Source: JBDREF01 sp043820045 (GTDB lineage: Bacteria; Planctomycetota; Phycisphaerae; Sedimentisphaerales; Anaerobacaceae). From it: a stretch of 36,083 nucleotides of DNA. Position 1 is the first letter of the stretch; the number at the start of each line of letters is the position of its first letter. Both the position numbers and the translations under genes were made by a program. The notes under the pieces are model-generated. The model was not told the DNA's origin. It saw nothing but the letters and a program-made list of their open reading frames with translations, and did not search any database. The stretch covers positions 1 to 36,083 of the forward strand of contig JBDREF010000126.1 of NCBI GenBank assembly GCA_043820045.1. The letters are read 5' to 3'. Positions 23,680 to 32,348 of the stretch are shown here, piece after piece.

Positions 23680-26600
23680 GTGAGGTGCAAATTGAAATCC
23701 CGGCCAATACTGCGAGGATCTCTGAGTGAGCCGGTATATATGGAATTCATTATCCTTGGGGTACTGGCTGTTCTGATCTCCATAGCAATCGTCATATTCC
23801 TGGCCAGGAAGACCAATATTCAACCGGTAGCTGAGGCCGGTAGTGTGGCGACCCAGGATGATACGCCGACGTCAATGACCATTGCAGGAGGCGATGAAAA
23901 AGGGGACCAATCCGACCATAGCGTGGTAGGAGGCCCGACACAAGAGCAGCTTAGCGAAACGGCGCCAAATCTGACCTACAATCCGCAAACGAAATTACAG
24001 GCTTCGGACAGTTCTTCCTCAAAGGTCAATGACGTCAAAGCCGACAGCAATGTCGAGTCCCTAACCGATAGCTTCGCTCTCAAGACCTACAGTCTGACCG
24101 CAAACGCGGCCGACGGCTCTGTCAAGAAGAGTCCCGATAAGACCAGCTACGTTCATGGCGAGACGGTGACTTTGGAAGCGATACCGAATAAGGGTTACGG
24201 CTTTACGAATTGGTCGGGCAACCTTTCCGGCAGCACCAATCCGGCTAAGCTGGTCATGGACGGGGACAAATCGATAACCGCCGGCTTTTCCCTCAAGGCC
24301 TACGGCCTGACTGTCAGCGCGGCCGACGGTTCTGTCAAGAAGAGTCCCAATAAAACCAGCTACAATCATGGTGAGACGGTGACTTTGGAGGCAGTACCGA
24401 ATAAGGATTACAGTTTTACGAATTGGTCGGGCAACCTTTCCGGCAACACCAATCCGGCCACGCTTGCCATGGATGAGGATAAGTCTGTGACTGCCGGCTT
24501 CGCCCTCAAGGCCTACAGCCTGACGGTCATCGCGTCCGACGGCTCTGTCATGAAGAGCCCCAATAAGACCACCTACAATCATGGCGAGGCGGTGACTTTG
24601 GAGGCGGTACCGAATAAGGGGTACCTTTTCTCGGATTGGACAGGAGATCTGTCGGGCAATACCAATCCTGCTACGCTGGTCATGGAGGCGGATAAGTCGG
24701 TGATCGCCGGCTTCGCCCTTAAGGCCTACAGCCTGACTGTCAGTGCGTCCGACGGCTCTGTCATGAAGAGCCCCAATAAGACCACCTACAATCATGGCGA
24801 GGCGGTAACTTTGGAAGCAGTACCGAATACGGAGTACCGTTTCTCGAATTGGACAGGGGATCTGTCCGGCAATACCAATCCTGCCACGCTGGTTATGGAG
24901 GCAGACAAGTCGGTGATCGCCGGCTTTGCCCTCAAGACCTATAGTCTGACGGTCACCGCGGGAGACGGATTTGTCACGAAGAGCCCCCCTCAGGTGAGCT
25001 ACAATCGTGGCCAGACAGTGACTTTGGTGGCCGTGCCGAGTACGGGGTACAGTTTCACGAATTGGTCAGGCGATCTGTCCGGCAGCACGAATCCCGCCAC
25101 GCTGGTTATCGACGCGGACAAGTCGGTGACCGCCAGCTTTGCCCTCACGGCAAAAGCAAGCGATGTTATCACCAATTCCATCGGCATGAAGCTGGTCTAT
25201 GTTCCAGCCGGTTCGTTTACGATGGGCAGCAGCCGTTCGGCTGCACAGTTAGCCGAGCAATACAGTGAAGGGCAAGGACGGTTTGAGGACGAATTCCCTC
25301 AGCATCCAGTACGTATATCCAAAGGCTTCTGGATGGGTCAGACAGAGGTAACCCAAAGCCAGTACATATCAGTTATGAATGCCCAGCCCTGGTCTGGAAA
25401 GGCATATGTTCAGGAGGATGCCGACAATCCTGCTGTATATGTGAGTTGGGATGATGCAGTGGAGTTTTGCATGCAGCTGACTCGGCAGGAAGGTAGAACG
25501 TACAGGTTGCCCACCGAAGCTGAGTGGGAGTATGCCTGCCGGGCGGGCACAGCGACTCAGTTTAGCTTCGGCGACAGTGACTTGCCACTCGGTGACTACG
25601 CATGGTTTAACGACAATGCCGATAAAGTGGGTCAGGACTATGCTCATCCGGTAGGGCAGAAGAAACCCAATCCATGGGGTATATATGACATGCACGGCAA
25701 TGTTTTTGAGTGGTGCAGTGACTACTATGATGAGAAGTACTATTCCAACAGCCCGAGCGTCGATCCTAATGGGCCTTCATCCGGCATTTCCCATTCTTTG
25801 CGCGGCGGCTCCTGGGACAACGGTCAGAGCTATTTGCGTTGCTCTTATCGCTCCGACTACCCCGTCAGCCACGGCCTGCTCGTTGGTTTTCGCGTGGTCC
25901 ATGACGGCCAGGCCGACAGCGATGTCGCGGTCGTGCCGATCGGGGTCGAGTCGGTTATTGACCGGCCGAAAACCAACGAGGACAGTGTGAAGGCGCAAGA
26001 AGATGCGCCGATCGCTGTGAAGACGCAGGAAGATACGCCGATCACCGTGAAGGCGCAGGAAGATACGCCGATCGCCGTGAAGGCGCAGGAAGATGCGCCG
26101 ATTGCCGTGAAGGTGCAGGAAGATGCGCCGATTGCCGTGAAGGTGCCGGCCAATGACACTGAACCGGACGGCGACAAGCTCGCGGTGGTCGACGCCACGC
26201 AGGGGGTCACTATCGGCACAGACAGGACTCTGACTTACGCCCCCGGCAATGCGTATAACATACTCGACCAGGCCGCAGTCGATGCCCGCAACGGCAAAGT
26301 GGAACAGGCCCGGGCCACGCTCACCTCGCTACTCAAGGACAAGGACGCAGCGGTCCCGGCTGGGCATGAGCTGGGCTTGATCCATTACGAAAACGGTGAG
26401 GTAGACAAGGCCATGCCGTTCTTCAAGGATGCACTGTCTTCCGCTTTCCCTGGACCTGCATCCGGCAAAGATGAACAGGCGTTAACCGCACTGCTTAACC
26501 AGGAAGAGGACGCCGCCCACATCAGATATGAACTGGGTCTTGTTTGTCAGTCGCAGGGCAAGCAGGATCAGGCAGCGAAGCTGTTTAGAGATGGCTTGAG

Positions 26601-27144
26601 CATTATCTCCGCCCAAGGCGCCACTTACGTCGGCGTCAAGAAATGCAAGAGCTGTCACTTCAAGCAGTGGAATAGCTGGCGAAAAACGAAAATGGCTGAG
26701 ACCTTCGAAGTGCTGAAACCTGGTGTCAGGAGTGAGGAAAAGACCAAGCTCAAGTTCGACCCCAATAAGGACTATACCAAGGATACCACGTGCCTCGGTT
26801 GTCATACAAGCGGTTTTGGCATTCCTGGTGGCTATGTTGTGCCGGCCGACGGCGACGCCGAGGCACAGGAACAAGCCGCAGACAATGCCGGGGTAACATG
26901 CGAGGGGTGCCACGGTCCGGGAAGCAAGTCCGTCGAAATACAAGAGGATATCAAGGAAAACAAGCGGCCTTATAAGTTCGCAGAGCTTCGGGCGGTCGGT
27001 TTCCACAAAGCTGGAGTGCGGTCTTGCACATCATGCCACAACGCCAGCGACCCAGGCAAAGAGCCCGGTTATCATTTCGAATACGAAGAAAGAAGGAAAG
27101 AGGGCCAACACGAAAATATTGAGTTGAAGTACCGCCAGGATTAG
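23680..27144 (+). CDS. Membrane-anchored chimera: InlB-type repeats, FGE-sulfatase domain, cadherin-like linker, TPR and cytochrome c554 domain
   Basis: A 1154-residue protein. The GTG at 23680, after GGAGAG, is chosen because the parallel small gene at 27275 starts at the same aligned place. Residues ~18-45 are one membrane helix. Residues 137-491 are five tandem 71-residue InlB-B/Flg_new-like repeats ('YSLTV.A.DGSV..SP'). Residues 495-740 form an FGE-sulfatase domain (SIGMKLVYVPAGSFTMGS, RLPTEAEWEYACRAG, GNVFEWC, LRGGSW, GFRVV). Residues ~770-860 hold 'AVKAQEDAPI' repeats leading into a VCBS/cadherin-like ANDTEPDGDKLAV. TPR-like helices follow (~860-975). Residues 983-1154 match cytochrome c554-type domains with four hemes (CKSCH, CLGCH, CEGCH, CTSCH). 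The copper or thiol chemistry of true formylglycine enzymes is not assured here. The protein is probably periplasmic, with the cytochrome at the far end. Confidence 0.87.
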   Translation: MRCKLKSRPILRGSLSEPVYMEFIILGVLAVLISIAIVIFLARKTNIQPVAEAGSVATQDDTPTSMTIAGGDEKGDQSDHSVVGGPTQEQLSETAPNLTYNPQTKLQASDSSSSKVNDVKADSNVESLTDSFALKTYSLTANAADGSVKKSPDKTSYVHGETVTLEAIPNKGYGFTNWSGNLSGSTNPAKLVMDGDKSITAGFSLKAYGLTVSAADGSVKKSPNKTSYNHGETVTLEAVPNKDYSFTNWSGNLSGNTNPATLAMDEDKSVTAGFALKAYSLTVIASDGSVMKSPNKTTYNHGEAVTLEAVPNKGYLFSDWTGDLSGNTNPATLVMEADKSVIAGFALKAYSLTVSASDGSVMKSPNKTTYNHGEAVTLEAVPNTEYRFSNWTGDLSGNTNPATLVMEADKSVIAGFALKTYSLTVTAGDGFVTKSPPQVSYNRGQTVTLVAVPSTGYSFTNWSGDLSGSTNPATLVIDADKSVTASFALTAKASDVITNSIGMKLVYVPAGSFTMGSSRSAAQLAEQYSEGQGRFEDEFPQHPVRISKGFWMGQTEVTQSQYISVMNAQPWSGKAYVQEDADNPAVYVSWDDAVEFCMQLTRQEGRTYRLPTEAEWEYACRAGTATQFSFGDSDLPLGDYAWFNDNADKVGQDYAHPVGQKKPNPWGIYDMHGNVFEWCSDYYDEKYYSNSPSVDPNGPSSGISHSLRGGSWDNGQSYLRCSYRSDYPVSHGLLVGFRVVHDGQADSDVAVVPIGVESVIDRPKTNEDSVKAQEDAPIAVKTQEDTPITVKAQEDTPIAVKAQEDAPIAVKVQEDAPIAVKVPANDTEPDGDKLAVVDATQGVTIGTDRTLTYAPGNAYNILDQAAVDARNGKVEQARATLTSLLKDKDAAVPAGHELGLIHYENGEVDKAMPFFKDALSSAFPGPASGKDEQALTALLNQEEDAAHIRYELGLVCQSQGKQDQAAKLFRDGLSIISAQGATYVGVKKCKSCHFKQWNSWRKTKMAETFEVLKPGVRSEEKTKLKFDPNKDYTKDTTCLGCHTSGFGIPGGYVVPADGDAEAQEQAADNAGVTCEGCHGPGSKSVEIQEDIKENKRPYKFAELRAVGFHKAGVRSCTSCHNASDPGKEPGYHFEYEERRKEGQHENIELKYRQD
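24088..25152 (+). repeat. Five tandem 213-bp coding repeats
   Basis: Units start at the Tyr codons at 24088, 24301, 24514, 24727 and 24940, each 213 bp or 71 codons. Units 3 and 4 are the most alike, indicating recent expansion. They encode the InlB-type modules of the chimeric cytochrome. Confidence 0.9.
25987..26136 (+). repeat. Five tandem 30-bp coding repeats
   Basis: Five near-identical in-frame 30-bp units begin GTGAAGGCGCA, encoding VKAQEDAPIA variants, with a partial sixth (GTGAAGGTGCCGGCC). They expand the first strand of a cadherin/VCBS-like linker. This is slippage-type expansion within a gene, with no spacers. Confidence 0.85.
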
Positions 27145-27189
27145 AGAATCTACGGATCGTTGGCGATGCTAGGATGATCCATCAATGCA

Positions 27190-27274
27190 AGAGCCTGGCG
27201 TTCAGCTTCGGATTAGGTGAAGTGTATATGGGAAATCCCTGATCATAACACTTCAACTGTGCAGGAGAGTTTCC
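27190..27274 (+). repeat. Duplicated segment B: second decayed gene tail
   Basis: It is homologous to 23590-23679, sharing GTGTATATGGGAAATC, GATCATAA and GCAGGAGAGTTT. In the frame of the NHL gene tail it reads VKCIWEIPDHNT. Homology continues into the coding sequence of the 50-residue peptide, so the duplicated block spans about 230 bp. Confidence 0.6.
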
Positions 27275-27427
27275 ATGAGGTGTGAATTGACATCCCGGCC
27301 AAGATTGCCAGGACCTCTGAGTAAGCCAACATATGTGGAATTCATTGTCTTTGCGGCACTGGCAGTTCTCAGCGTCACAGCGATCGTCGTATTCTTGGCC
27401 AAGAAGGCCAGTACGAGTCAGTTATGA
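27275..27427 (+). CDS. 50-residue single-helix membrane peptide
   Basis: ATG with a good ribosome site (GGAG eight bases upstream) opens MRCELTSRPRLPGPLSKPTY, followed by one membrane helix (FIVFAALAVLSVTAIVVFLA) and a short charged end. It is a paralogue of the first ~50 residues of the chimeric cytochrome (VRCKLKSRPILRGSLSEPVY...). Either the chimera captured this anchor or this gene is a truncated chimera. Similar divergence along the whole length and an intact frame suggest it may still be translated. It sits 82 bp before the NHL lipoprotein gene. Confidence 0.6.
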   Translation: MRCELTSRPRLPGPLSKPTYVEFIVFAALAVLSVTAIVVFLAKKASTSQL

Positions 27428-27509
27428 CCGGAAATCCTGTTACTCTGATATTCTGTCCATCTGAGACTCTGAAAAGAATGATAATTCCGCTATATCCGAG
27501 TTTCGGGCT

Positions 27510-29042
27510 ATGAGAACGCACAAATCTGTGTTACTCAAGGGCTTAGCATTTCTTGCTGTGATCTGGACGACGTGCCTTTTCACGGGGTGCCGGTCCGTCG
27601 AGGTCGAGCAGCCTGTCTCAGAGCCGGTCTTTTTCCCACCGCCGCCGGAGGTGCCGCGCTTGCAGTTTCTCACGTCCTTCTCCGGACCTGAGGATCCTGG
27701 TACACGGGCAACCGGCGGCCTTGAGCGGTTTGTGCTCGGGGAGCCGGAAGCTATGGAGGGCATCGCCGTGCCTTATGGAATGGCGCTTTTCGAAGGCAAA
27801 CTGTACGTGTGCGACGTGGGCAGGAAAATGGTCGCGGTGTTTGACCTGCGGAACCGCACGTTCGGCCATTTGACAAAAGACCGGCGATTGATGAAACCGG
27901 TCAATATCTTCATCGACGACAATGGCTGGAAATACGTGGCCGACTCGACAGCTGGCCTCGTGTTTGTATTTGACCGCGATGACAACCTGATCACAATGTT
28001 GGGACAACAGTTGAAGATCAGCCCCGTCGATGTCGTCGTTCGCGGCGCGCTGTGCTATGTCACTGATTACGCCAGCAACCAGGTCGTTGTCCTGAACAAA
28101 GTGACGGGGGAAGAGATCATGCGCGTCGGCCTGAGACGATGGACGGAAGGCCGAGTCCAGCCCGAGGCCGAGCCGCCGCCGGGAGAGTTTTCTCTTATCA
28201 GTGATCTGGCCCTTGATCAGCAGGGCAACATTTATGTCACCGATAAAGCCGGCGCACGGATAACACAATTTGACCCGTCCGGGATATTCAGGCGAACGAT
28301 CGGGCGGGTGGGTGACAATATAGACGAGTTTGTCAGGCCCAAGGGCATTGCCATCGACAGGGAGAACAGAATATGGGTCGTGGATGCCGCGACGGGAGTT
28401 GCCAAGATATACAATGAGCAGGCGCAGCTTCTCTTATTTTTCGGCCTGCCCGGCAACGAGCCCGGCATGATGAATTTGCCGGCGACGATTGTCGTGGATT
28501 ATGACAACGTGGAATTCTTTCAGAAGTACGCGGTTCAAGGGGCCTGTATAGAATTCCTGGTTTTGGTCTCGAATCAATATGGACCAAACAAGATCAGCGT
28601 ATATGGTTTTGGCACATTTCCCGTTCATGGCAGGGCGATCGCACAAGCGGGGGCTCGCCGGCGCTCATCGAGATCTGAAACCGGCTCTTCCCCGGCCTCC
28701 ACGGGGGCAACGCCCCAGAGATTCAACAACGATAAGCTTGAGCAGGCAAGGAAGACCGTCCAATTCTACAATTCAGCAGCGCTCTACCGTGCGGGTCAGC
28801 TTCGGAAGGCCGGAGAAGGCTTCGTCCAGGTCCTGAGCAGCGGTCTGATTCCAGGCGATATGACTGAAACAATAAAGGGATACATCGCCGATATTGGCGG
28901 CAGCGTGGCCGGGTGGGTGATTCTGGCTGCTGCCTTGGGTGCGATGACGATTTTGGCTCTCGCGCGGTTAGTGAAGTGTGTATGGGAAATCCCAGATAGA
29001 AGTTTCTTTCGACCGGCCGTACAGCCTGAACTTTGCGCATAA
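27510..29042 (+). CDS. NHL-repeat beta-propeller lipoprotein with C-terminal membrane helix
   Basis: A 510-residue protein. The signal sequence ends in a lipobox LFTGC, with Cys27 as the lipidated residue. Residues ~60-360 are NHL-type blades: 'GMALFEGKLYVCDVGRKMV', 'NIFIDDNGWKYVADSTAG', 'DLALDQQGNIYVTDKAGA', 'GIAIDRENRIWVVDAATG'. A Ser/Arg/Gly-rich linker follows (about 375-400), then a TPR-like helical segment, then a membrane helix (WVILAAALGAMTILALARL). NHL proteins of this kind are common beside periplasmic multiheme cytochromes and are thought to hold partners. Its last residues, LVKCVWEIPD, recur as decayed fragments at 23640 and 27235. Confidence 0.85.
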   Translation: MRTHKSVLLKGLAFLAVIWTTCLFTGCRSVEVEQPVSEPVFFPPPPEVPRLQFLTSFSGPEDPGTRATGGLERFVLGEPEAMEGIAVPYGMALFEGKLYVCDVGRKMVAVFDLRNRTFGHLTKDRRLMKPVNIFIDDNGWKYVADSTAGLVFVFDRDDNLITMLGQQLKISPVDVVVRGALCYVTDYASNQVVVLNKVTGEEIMRVGLRRWTEGRVQPEAEPPPGEFSLISDLALDQQGNIYVTDKAGARITQFDPSGIFRRTIGRVGDNIDEFVRPKGIAIDRENRIWVVDAATGVAKIYNEQAQLLLFFGLPGNEPGMMNLPATIVVDYDNVEFFQKYAVQGACIEFLVLVSNQYGPNKISVYGFGTFPVHGRAIAQAGARRRSSRSETGSSPASTGATPQRFNNDKLEQARKTVQFYNSAALYRAGQLRKAGEGFVQVLSSGLIPGDMTETIKGYIADIGGSVAGWVILAAALGAMTILALARLVKCVWEIPDRSFFRPAVQPELCA

Positions 29043-29213
29043 ATTGAGTATAATAGCTATAGGACGCGTGATGGATTTAAATGCAAACTTATATCAGCGT
29101 TAGTGTCTTTCTTGGCCCGGGAAAATTAAGTTAACCTTTATGATCTACAGACGTTTTACCAACCGCAGGTGGTAGGTAAAATCGGATGCGAGATCAAATA
29201 AGGAAAAGAGGTT

Positions 29214-29795
29214 ATGAAACTATATTTTGTGAAATTACGTTTACTAGTGATTCTTGTCGGTTTACTAACGCCGACGGTCGTAATGGCATTATTAGCCCAT
29301 TCGGACTTGTTTGGCTGCAGTGGATGTCACACGCCGCACAATGCAGAGGCGCTCCCGGGCGTACCTTTGTGGAACGGCAGCGAAACAACGACAACGTTTG
29401 TGATGTATTCCAGCGATACCTTCCAGGGCACAGCAGATGGCCAGCCCAGCGGCACTTCCAGGCTTTGCCTTAGTTGCCACGATGGTGCTAATCCCAATTA
29501 CGCATGGATGAACCCAGATCACAGCTTTGGCACTGATGAGTTGGCACATTCACACCCAATCTCGTTTGTGTACGATTCTGCACTGGCAACCCAGGATGGA
29601 GCTTTGAAAGACCCTTCAGAAGCGAGCACGCTTGGAGGAACAATCATGGAAGACCTGCTCGATCTTGACAGCAAGGTACAGTGCGGCAGTTGTCATGATG
29701 TTCATTCATCCGGCGTCGGCGATAGCCTGTTACGGGGCTACGATTACGGTAGGCAGCACGGACCCGAACTGTGCCGCATGTGCCACATGAAATAA
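29214..29795 (+). CDS. Periplasmic tetraheme c-type cytochrome
   Basis: A 193-residue protein with a signal peptide (LLVILVGLLTPTVVMA) and four CXXCH sites: CSGCH, CLSCH, CGSCH and CRMCH. The pattern 'HSDLFGCSGCHTPHNA ... LCLSCHDG ... CGSCHDVHSSG ... LCRMCH' is that of doubled-CXXCH cytochromes found with extracellular electron transfer genes. GAGG precedes the ATG. It lies 171 bp after the NHL gene, with a possible TATAAT at 29049, so it could have its own promoter. It is the last cytochrome of the cluster. Confidence 0.88.
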   Translation: MKLYFVKLRLLVILVGLLTPTVVMALLAHSDLFGCSGCHTPHNAEALPGVPLWNGSETTTTFVMYSSDTFQGTADGQPSGTSRLCLSCHDGANPNYAWMNPDHSFGTDELAHSHPISFVYDSALATQDGALKDPSEASTLGGTIMEDLLDLDSKVQCGSCHDVHSSGVGDSLLRGYDYGRQHGPELCRMCHMK

Positions 29796-30108
29796 ACGGG
29801 TTTATTAGCACCCTTTGCGATTTTGGAAGAGAGCGTGTTTCGCTTCATTCAATGAAGCCGGATATAATCAAAGATCCAATAACGAGATTTCCTGTTACGG
29901 GAAATAATGCTGTTCAAAAGAGCTGGCGAAAAAGGATCCATATTAAGAAAAGAAAGAGAGATAGTCGATTTTTATGACTATCTATTCCTACAACGCCAGT
30001 TACTGCTTGAGAATGCAACAACGTATGGCCGAGAAATCTATTCAAATAGTTCCACGAAGCGGCTCCTTATTTGCGCAGGTCAGGTTTTGTTAGAGCCTCT
30101 AAATACAA
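29796..30108. other. Gap between the cytochrome cluster and the integrase
   Basis: About 310 bases with lower GC than the cytochrome genes. A 41-codon frame (29852-29977, MKPDIIKDPITRFPV..., very basic end) has no clear ribosome site. A small inverted repeat ATTTCC/GGAAAT lies at 29887-29905. I recognise nothing else; it may be the edge of the integrated segment. Confidence 0.4.
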
Positions 30109-31113
30109 TTAGTATAACAGCCAGTCACCAGCCGGTATTTGATCCACCGCATGGCGCAAGACAGGATCAACGTTCGTATACACCTTGTTTGTCAGGTCTG
30201 GGGAAGAATGTTCCAATAGCTTCTGCGTGACAGCTGTTGAGATGCCGTTCTGTGCAAGAATGGAACCAAAGGTCTTTCGTAGATCATGACATTTGAAATC
30301 ACCCAAGCCAATCTTTTTACGTATCTTGTCCCATCTGCATTGGTTGAAACGGTCGTTGAATATTCTTTCTTGTTCAGTGTCTAATCCGGAAACATATTTC
30401 TTAAGCTCTGCCATGATTGGAACCGGCACGGGCCGCGAGCCCATACTCTTCCTGGTCTTCCTGCTCTTTGTAGTGACATAGCTGCTTTCAAAGTCAACAT
30501 CAGAAACTCTCCATGATTCAATGTCCCCACGTCTCAAACCTGTGCCTAAAGCCAACGGAACTCTCATCCTCATCGTTCGATATGGCTTGAAAGCGGACAG
30601 CAGTGTTCTTATCTGAATGGTGCTTAAGGATTTCACAGGTCTCTCATCTTCCTTCAACAGACTTAGCTCTATTTCTCCGTTCAGATACCTATTCTTCCTA
30701 CACCAATGAACGAATGCCTTCAGATTCCTTATGTCCTTGTTGAGCGTCGAGCGTTTTATTTCCTTTCCTCGATCAAGTATGAACTTGTCGAGAGCATTCT
30801 GCGTGATCTGTTTGGAGCTACATCTTCCTATCAGTCGTTCAAAGTGCCGTAGGGTGAGAGCTGTTTCATAGAGCGTGGCTTGCTTATCGCCTTTTACTTT
30901 TTTGTAGTACGTATAATCTTCTCGCATCTGCGCCCAGTCGACAGTGACAGTCCCAGTAAAGACGTCGGAGTTCAATTGAGCATATTTCATCTGGCGATAG
31001 TGTTCGGCCACGGCCTTAGTAGGCAAGGCTTTTCCCTTGCGCTTGCCGCTCTCATACCATCCAACCCACCAGCCTCTGATATTCTCTCTTTTGTATATCC
31101 AAGCCTTTCTCAT
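30109..31113 (-). CDS. Tyrosine recombinase/integrase
   Basis: A 334-residue integrase. I start it at the Met of MRKAWIYKRENIRGWWVGWY, because a longer frame would run into the palindrome at 31183-31264, and this opening (an Arm-like N-terminal fold) is usual for the group. A SAM-like core-binding region follows (about 60-145). The catalytic domain has Arg194 (TGLRRGDI), a Lys in the beta-hairpin (~220), His276-x-x-Arg279 (CHDLRK), His302 (LEHSS) and nucleophile Tyr312 (VYTNVD). All six residues are present, so it should be active. It points away from the att-like site at 32542, with a second recombinase between. Confidence 0.9.
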   Translation of the reverse strand: MRKAWIYKRENIRGWWVGWYESGKRKGKALPTKAVAEHYRQMKYAQLNSDVFTGTVTVDWAQMREDYTYYKKVKGDKQATLYETALTLRHFERLIGRCSSKQITQNALDKFILDRGKEIKRSTLNKDIRNLKAFVHWCRKNRYLNGEIELSLLKEDERPVKSLSTIQIRTLLSAFKPYRTMRMRVPLALGTGLRRGDIESWRVSDVDFESSYVTTKSRKTRKSMGSRPVPVPIMAELKKYVSGLDTEQERIFNDRFNQCRWDKIRKKIGLGDFKCHDLRKTFGSILAQNGISTAVTQKLLEHSSPDLTNKVYTNVDPVLRHAVDQIPAGDWLLY

Positions 31114-31182
31114 ATTATCGAGTCTATCGTAATTCCGGTTCTTCCGAACAATGAGTAGGTGGTCTTGGCGTGTCATACGACC

Positions 31183-31264
31183 GAGAAAAATCGTTCGGGG
31201 CCCCAGAGGCACAGATTTCCCCCCACGTGCCCAAATCTGAGCCTCTGCCCAAACGATTTTTCTC
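31183..31264. repeat. Long imperfect palindrome upstream of the integrase
   Basis: Left arm 31183-31218 and right arm 31233-31264 pair along about 31 positions. The outer part is GAGAAAAATCGTT/AACGATTTTTCTC, and the inner part CAGAGGCACAGATTT/AAATCTGAGCCTCTG with one mismatch. There is a three-base bulge and a 14-base loop rich in C. It lies 70 bp upstream of the integrase start. It could be a recombinase binding site, an insertion-element end or a cruciform-forming repeat. Confidence 0.75.
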
Positions 31265-31320
31265 TCGAACCAACCCCAAGGCCCCGATCTGTGCGGGCCA
31301 CCTACCCATTAACCGGATGA
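31259..31320 (+). pseudogene. 3' remnant resembling the ISL3-like transposase end
   Basis: ACCTACCCATTAACCGGATGAA matches ACCTACGCATTAACCGGATGAA at the transposase end (21 of 22 bases) and reads TYPLTG-stop against TYALTG-stop. Upstream, the frame no longer resembles the transposase. A short relic of a related element, next to the palindrome. Confidence 0.5.
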
Positions 31321-31499
31321 AGCCGAAATAGAAGTGCGCACCAACGCTGTAAACTTGTCAACATTACGTCCACAGCCGGAATTTTCCGGTGTCGGTTGGG
31401 CATGCGTTGTAAACCCATGCGACTCAGGGACTTTCAAGAAACATGCAAGAAAGCTGTCCTTTTCTTAGGTTACCAACGACTCCGAGAAGAAAATGCCTG
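31321..31499. other. Short non-coding interval between the two recombinases
   Basis: There is no gene. It contains the perfect dyad CCGGAA-TT-TTCCGG (31376-31389) and two similar stretches, AACGCTGTAAAC and GCGTTGTAAAC, which could be recombinase core or arm sites. No promoter was recognised. Confidence 0.35.
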
Positions 31500-32346
31500 T
31501 TATCTGTCGGTTATCGAGGTCTTCACCTTTTCGTTTAGTGTCTTCGCGTAAGTCTGTGAAGTCTCGGCTTTCGTATGGCCCAGGACGATCTGAACCAACC
31601 AGGTATTATCGCTCGAATTGAGCAGAGTGGTTCCGAACGTGTGCCGCAGCTTGTGTGGGCTCAATCTCGATATAAGTCGGCCATCTTTGCGGTAGAGCCA
31701 TATCCGGCTTCTTAGCCCAAGCCTTTTGACTTTGGCGTACACCGAATTATACTTCATACGCCCGCCCCGTTCGCTGCGGAAAAGCCAGCTCTCCGGCGAA
31801 GCAGAGCCGTAGCGCTCATTTACATAGTCCGTCAGCCACGTGGTGAACCACTCCGAGACGCCGACTGTTCGAGGTTTCTGCCCCTTTCCCGACTCCACCT
31901 CAATCACGGGCCTGCCGTGATACGCAGGCAGGTTCTTGAGCTTCAAGTTGCAGACCTCGCTCGCGCGTAACTCGGTCTCGGCCATCAGGACCACAAGCAT
32001 TTCGTTCATAATAGCCCGGCACAGATAAGCCCTTCGAGAAGCAATAGACGTACTGCATCCCGTCCAGGAAGTGCCGCTTGATTCCCTCAATCGAGTCGGT
32101 CTCGTCGTAGCTACCCGCTGCTTCGATGTAGTCGTTCTCCAGTTGCTGGAGAAACTCAGCGCGGCCCTTTCTCTTGACGTGCTGATTCACCCGGAACAGG
32201 GCGTAGATGTCGTCTTGCTCAAGAAGTTCTTCCAGCTCATCAATACTCATGGCAAAATGGAACATTTCTTTGTCTCCGCAGAGAATCTTTCTCTCTGGGC
32301 CAAGTATGCCTTGCAGCAATTCTGAAAATCCTAATTGGTCGTCCAC
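31500..32346 (-). pseudogene. Tyrosine recombinase broken by one frameshift
   Basis: The gene starts at GTG (32344-32346), seven bases after GGAG, and reads VDDQLGFSELLQGILGPERK... up to FSKGLSV. The homologous continuation IMNEMLVVLMAETELRASEV lies in another frame, so one base is inserted near 32015-32022. The second part holds the catalytic Arg (TELRASEV), His-x-x-Arg (SPHKLRHTFG), LGHTKAE and Tyr (SQTYAKT), so the protein would be a normal ~280-residue recombinase if repaired. It could be a true pseudogene, a sequencing error or, less likely, programmed frameshifting. Confidence 0.8.
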
Positions 32347-32348
32347 GG

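Noticed and set aside
25987..26136. Regular 30-bp repeats resembling a CRISPR array
   Set aside because: The repeats are contiguous, in frame and coding, with no spacers.
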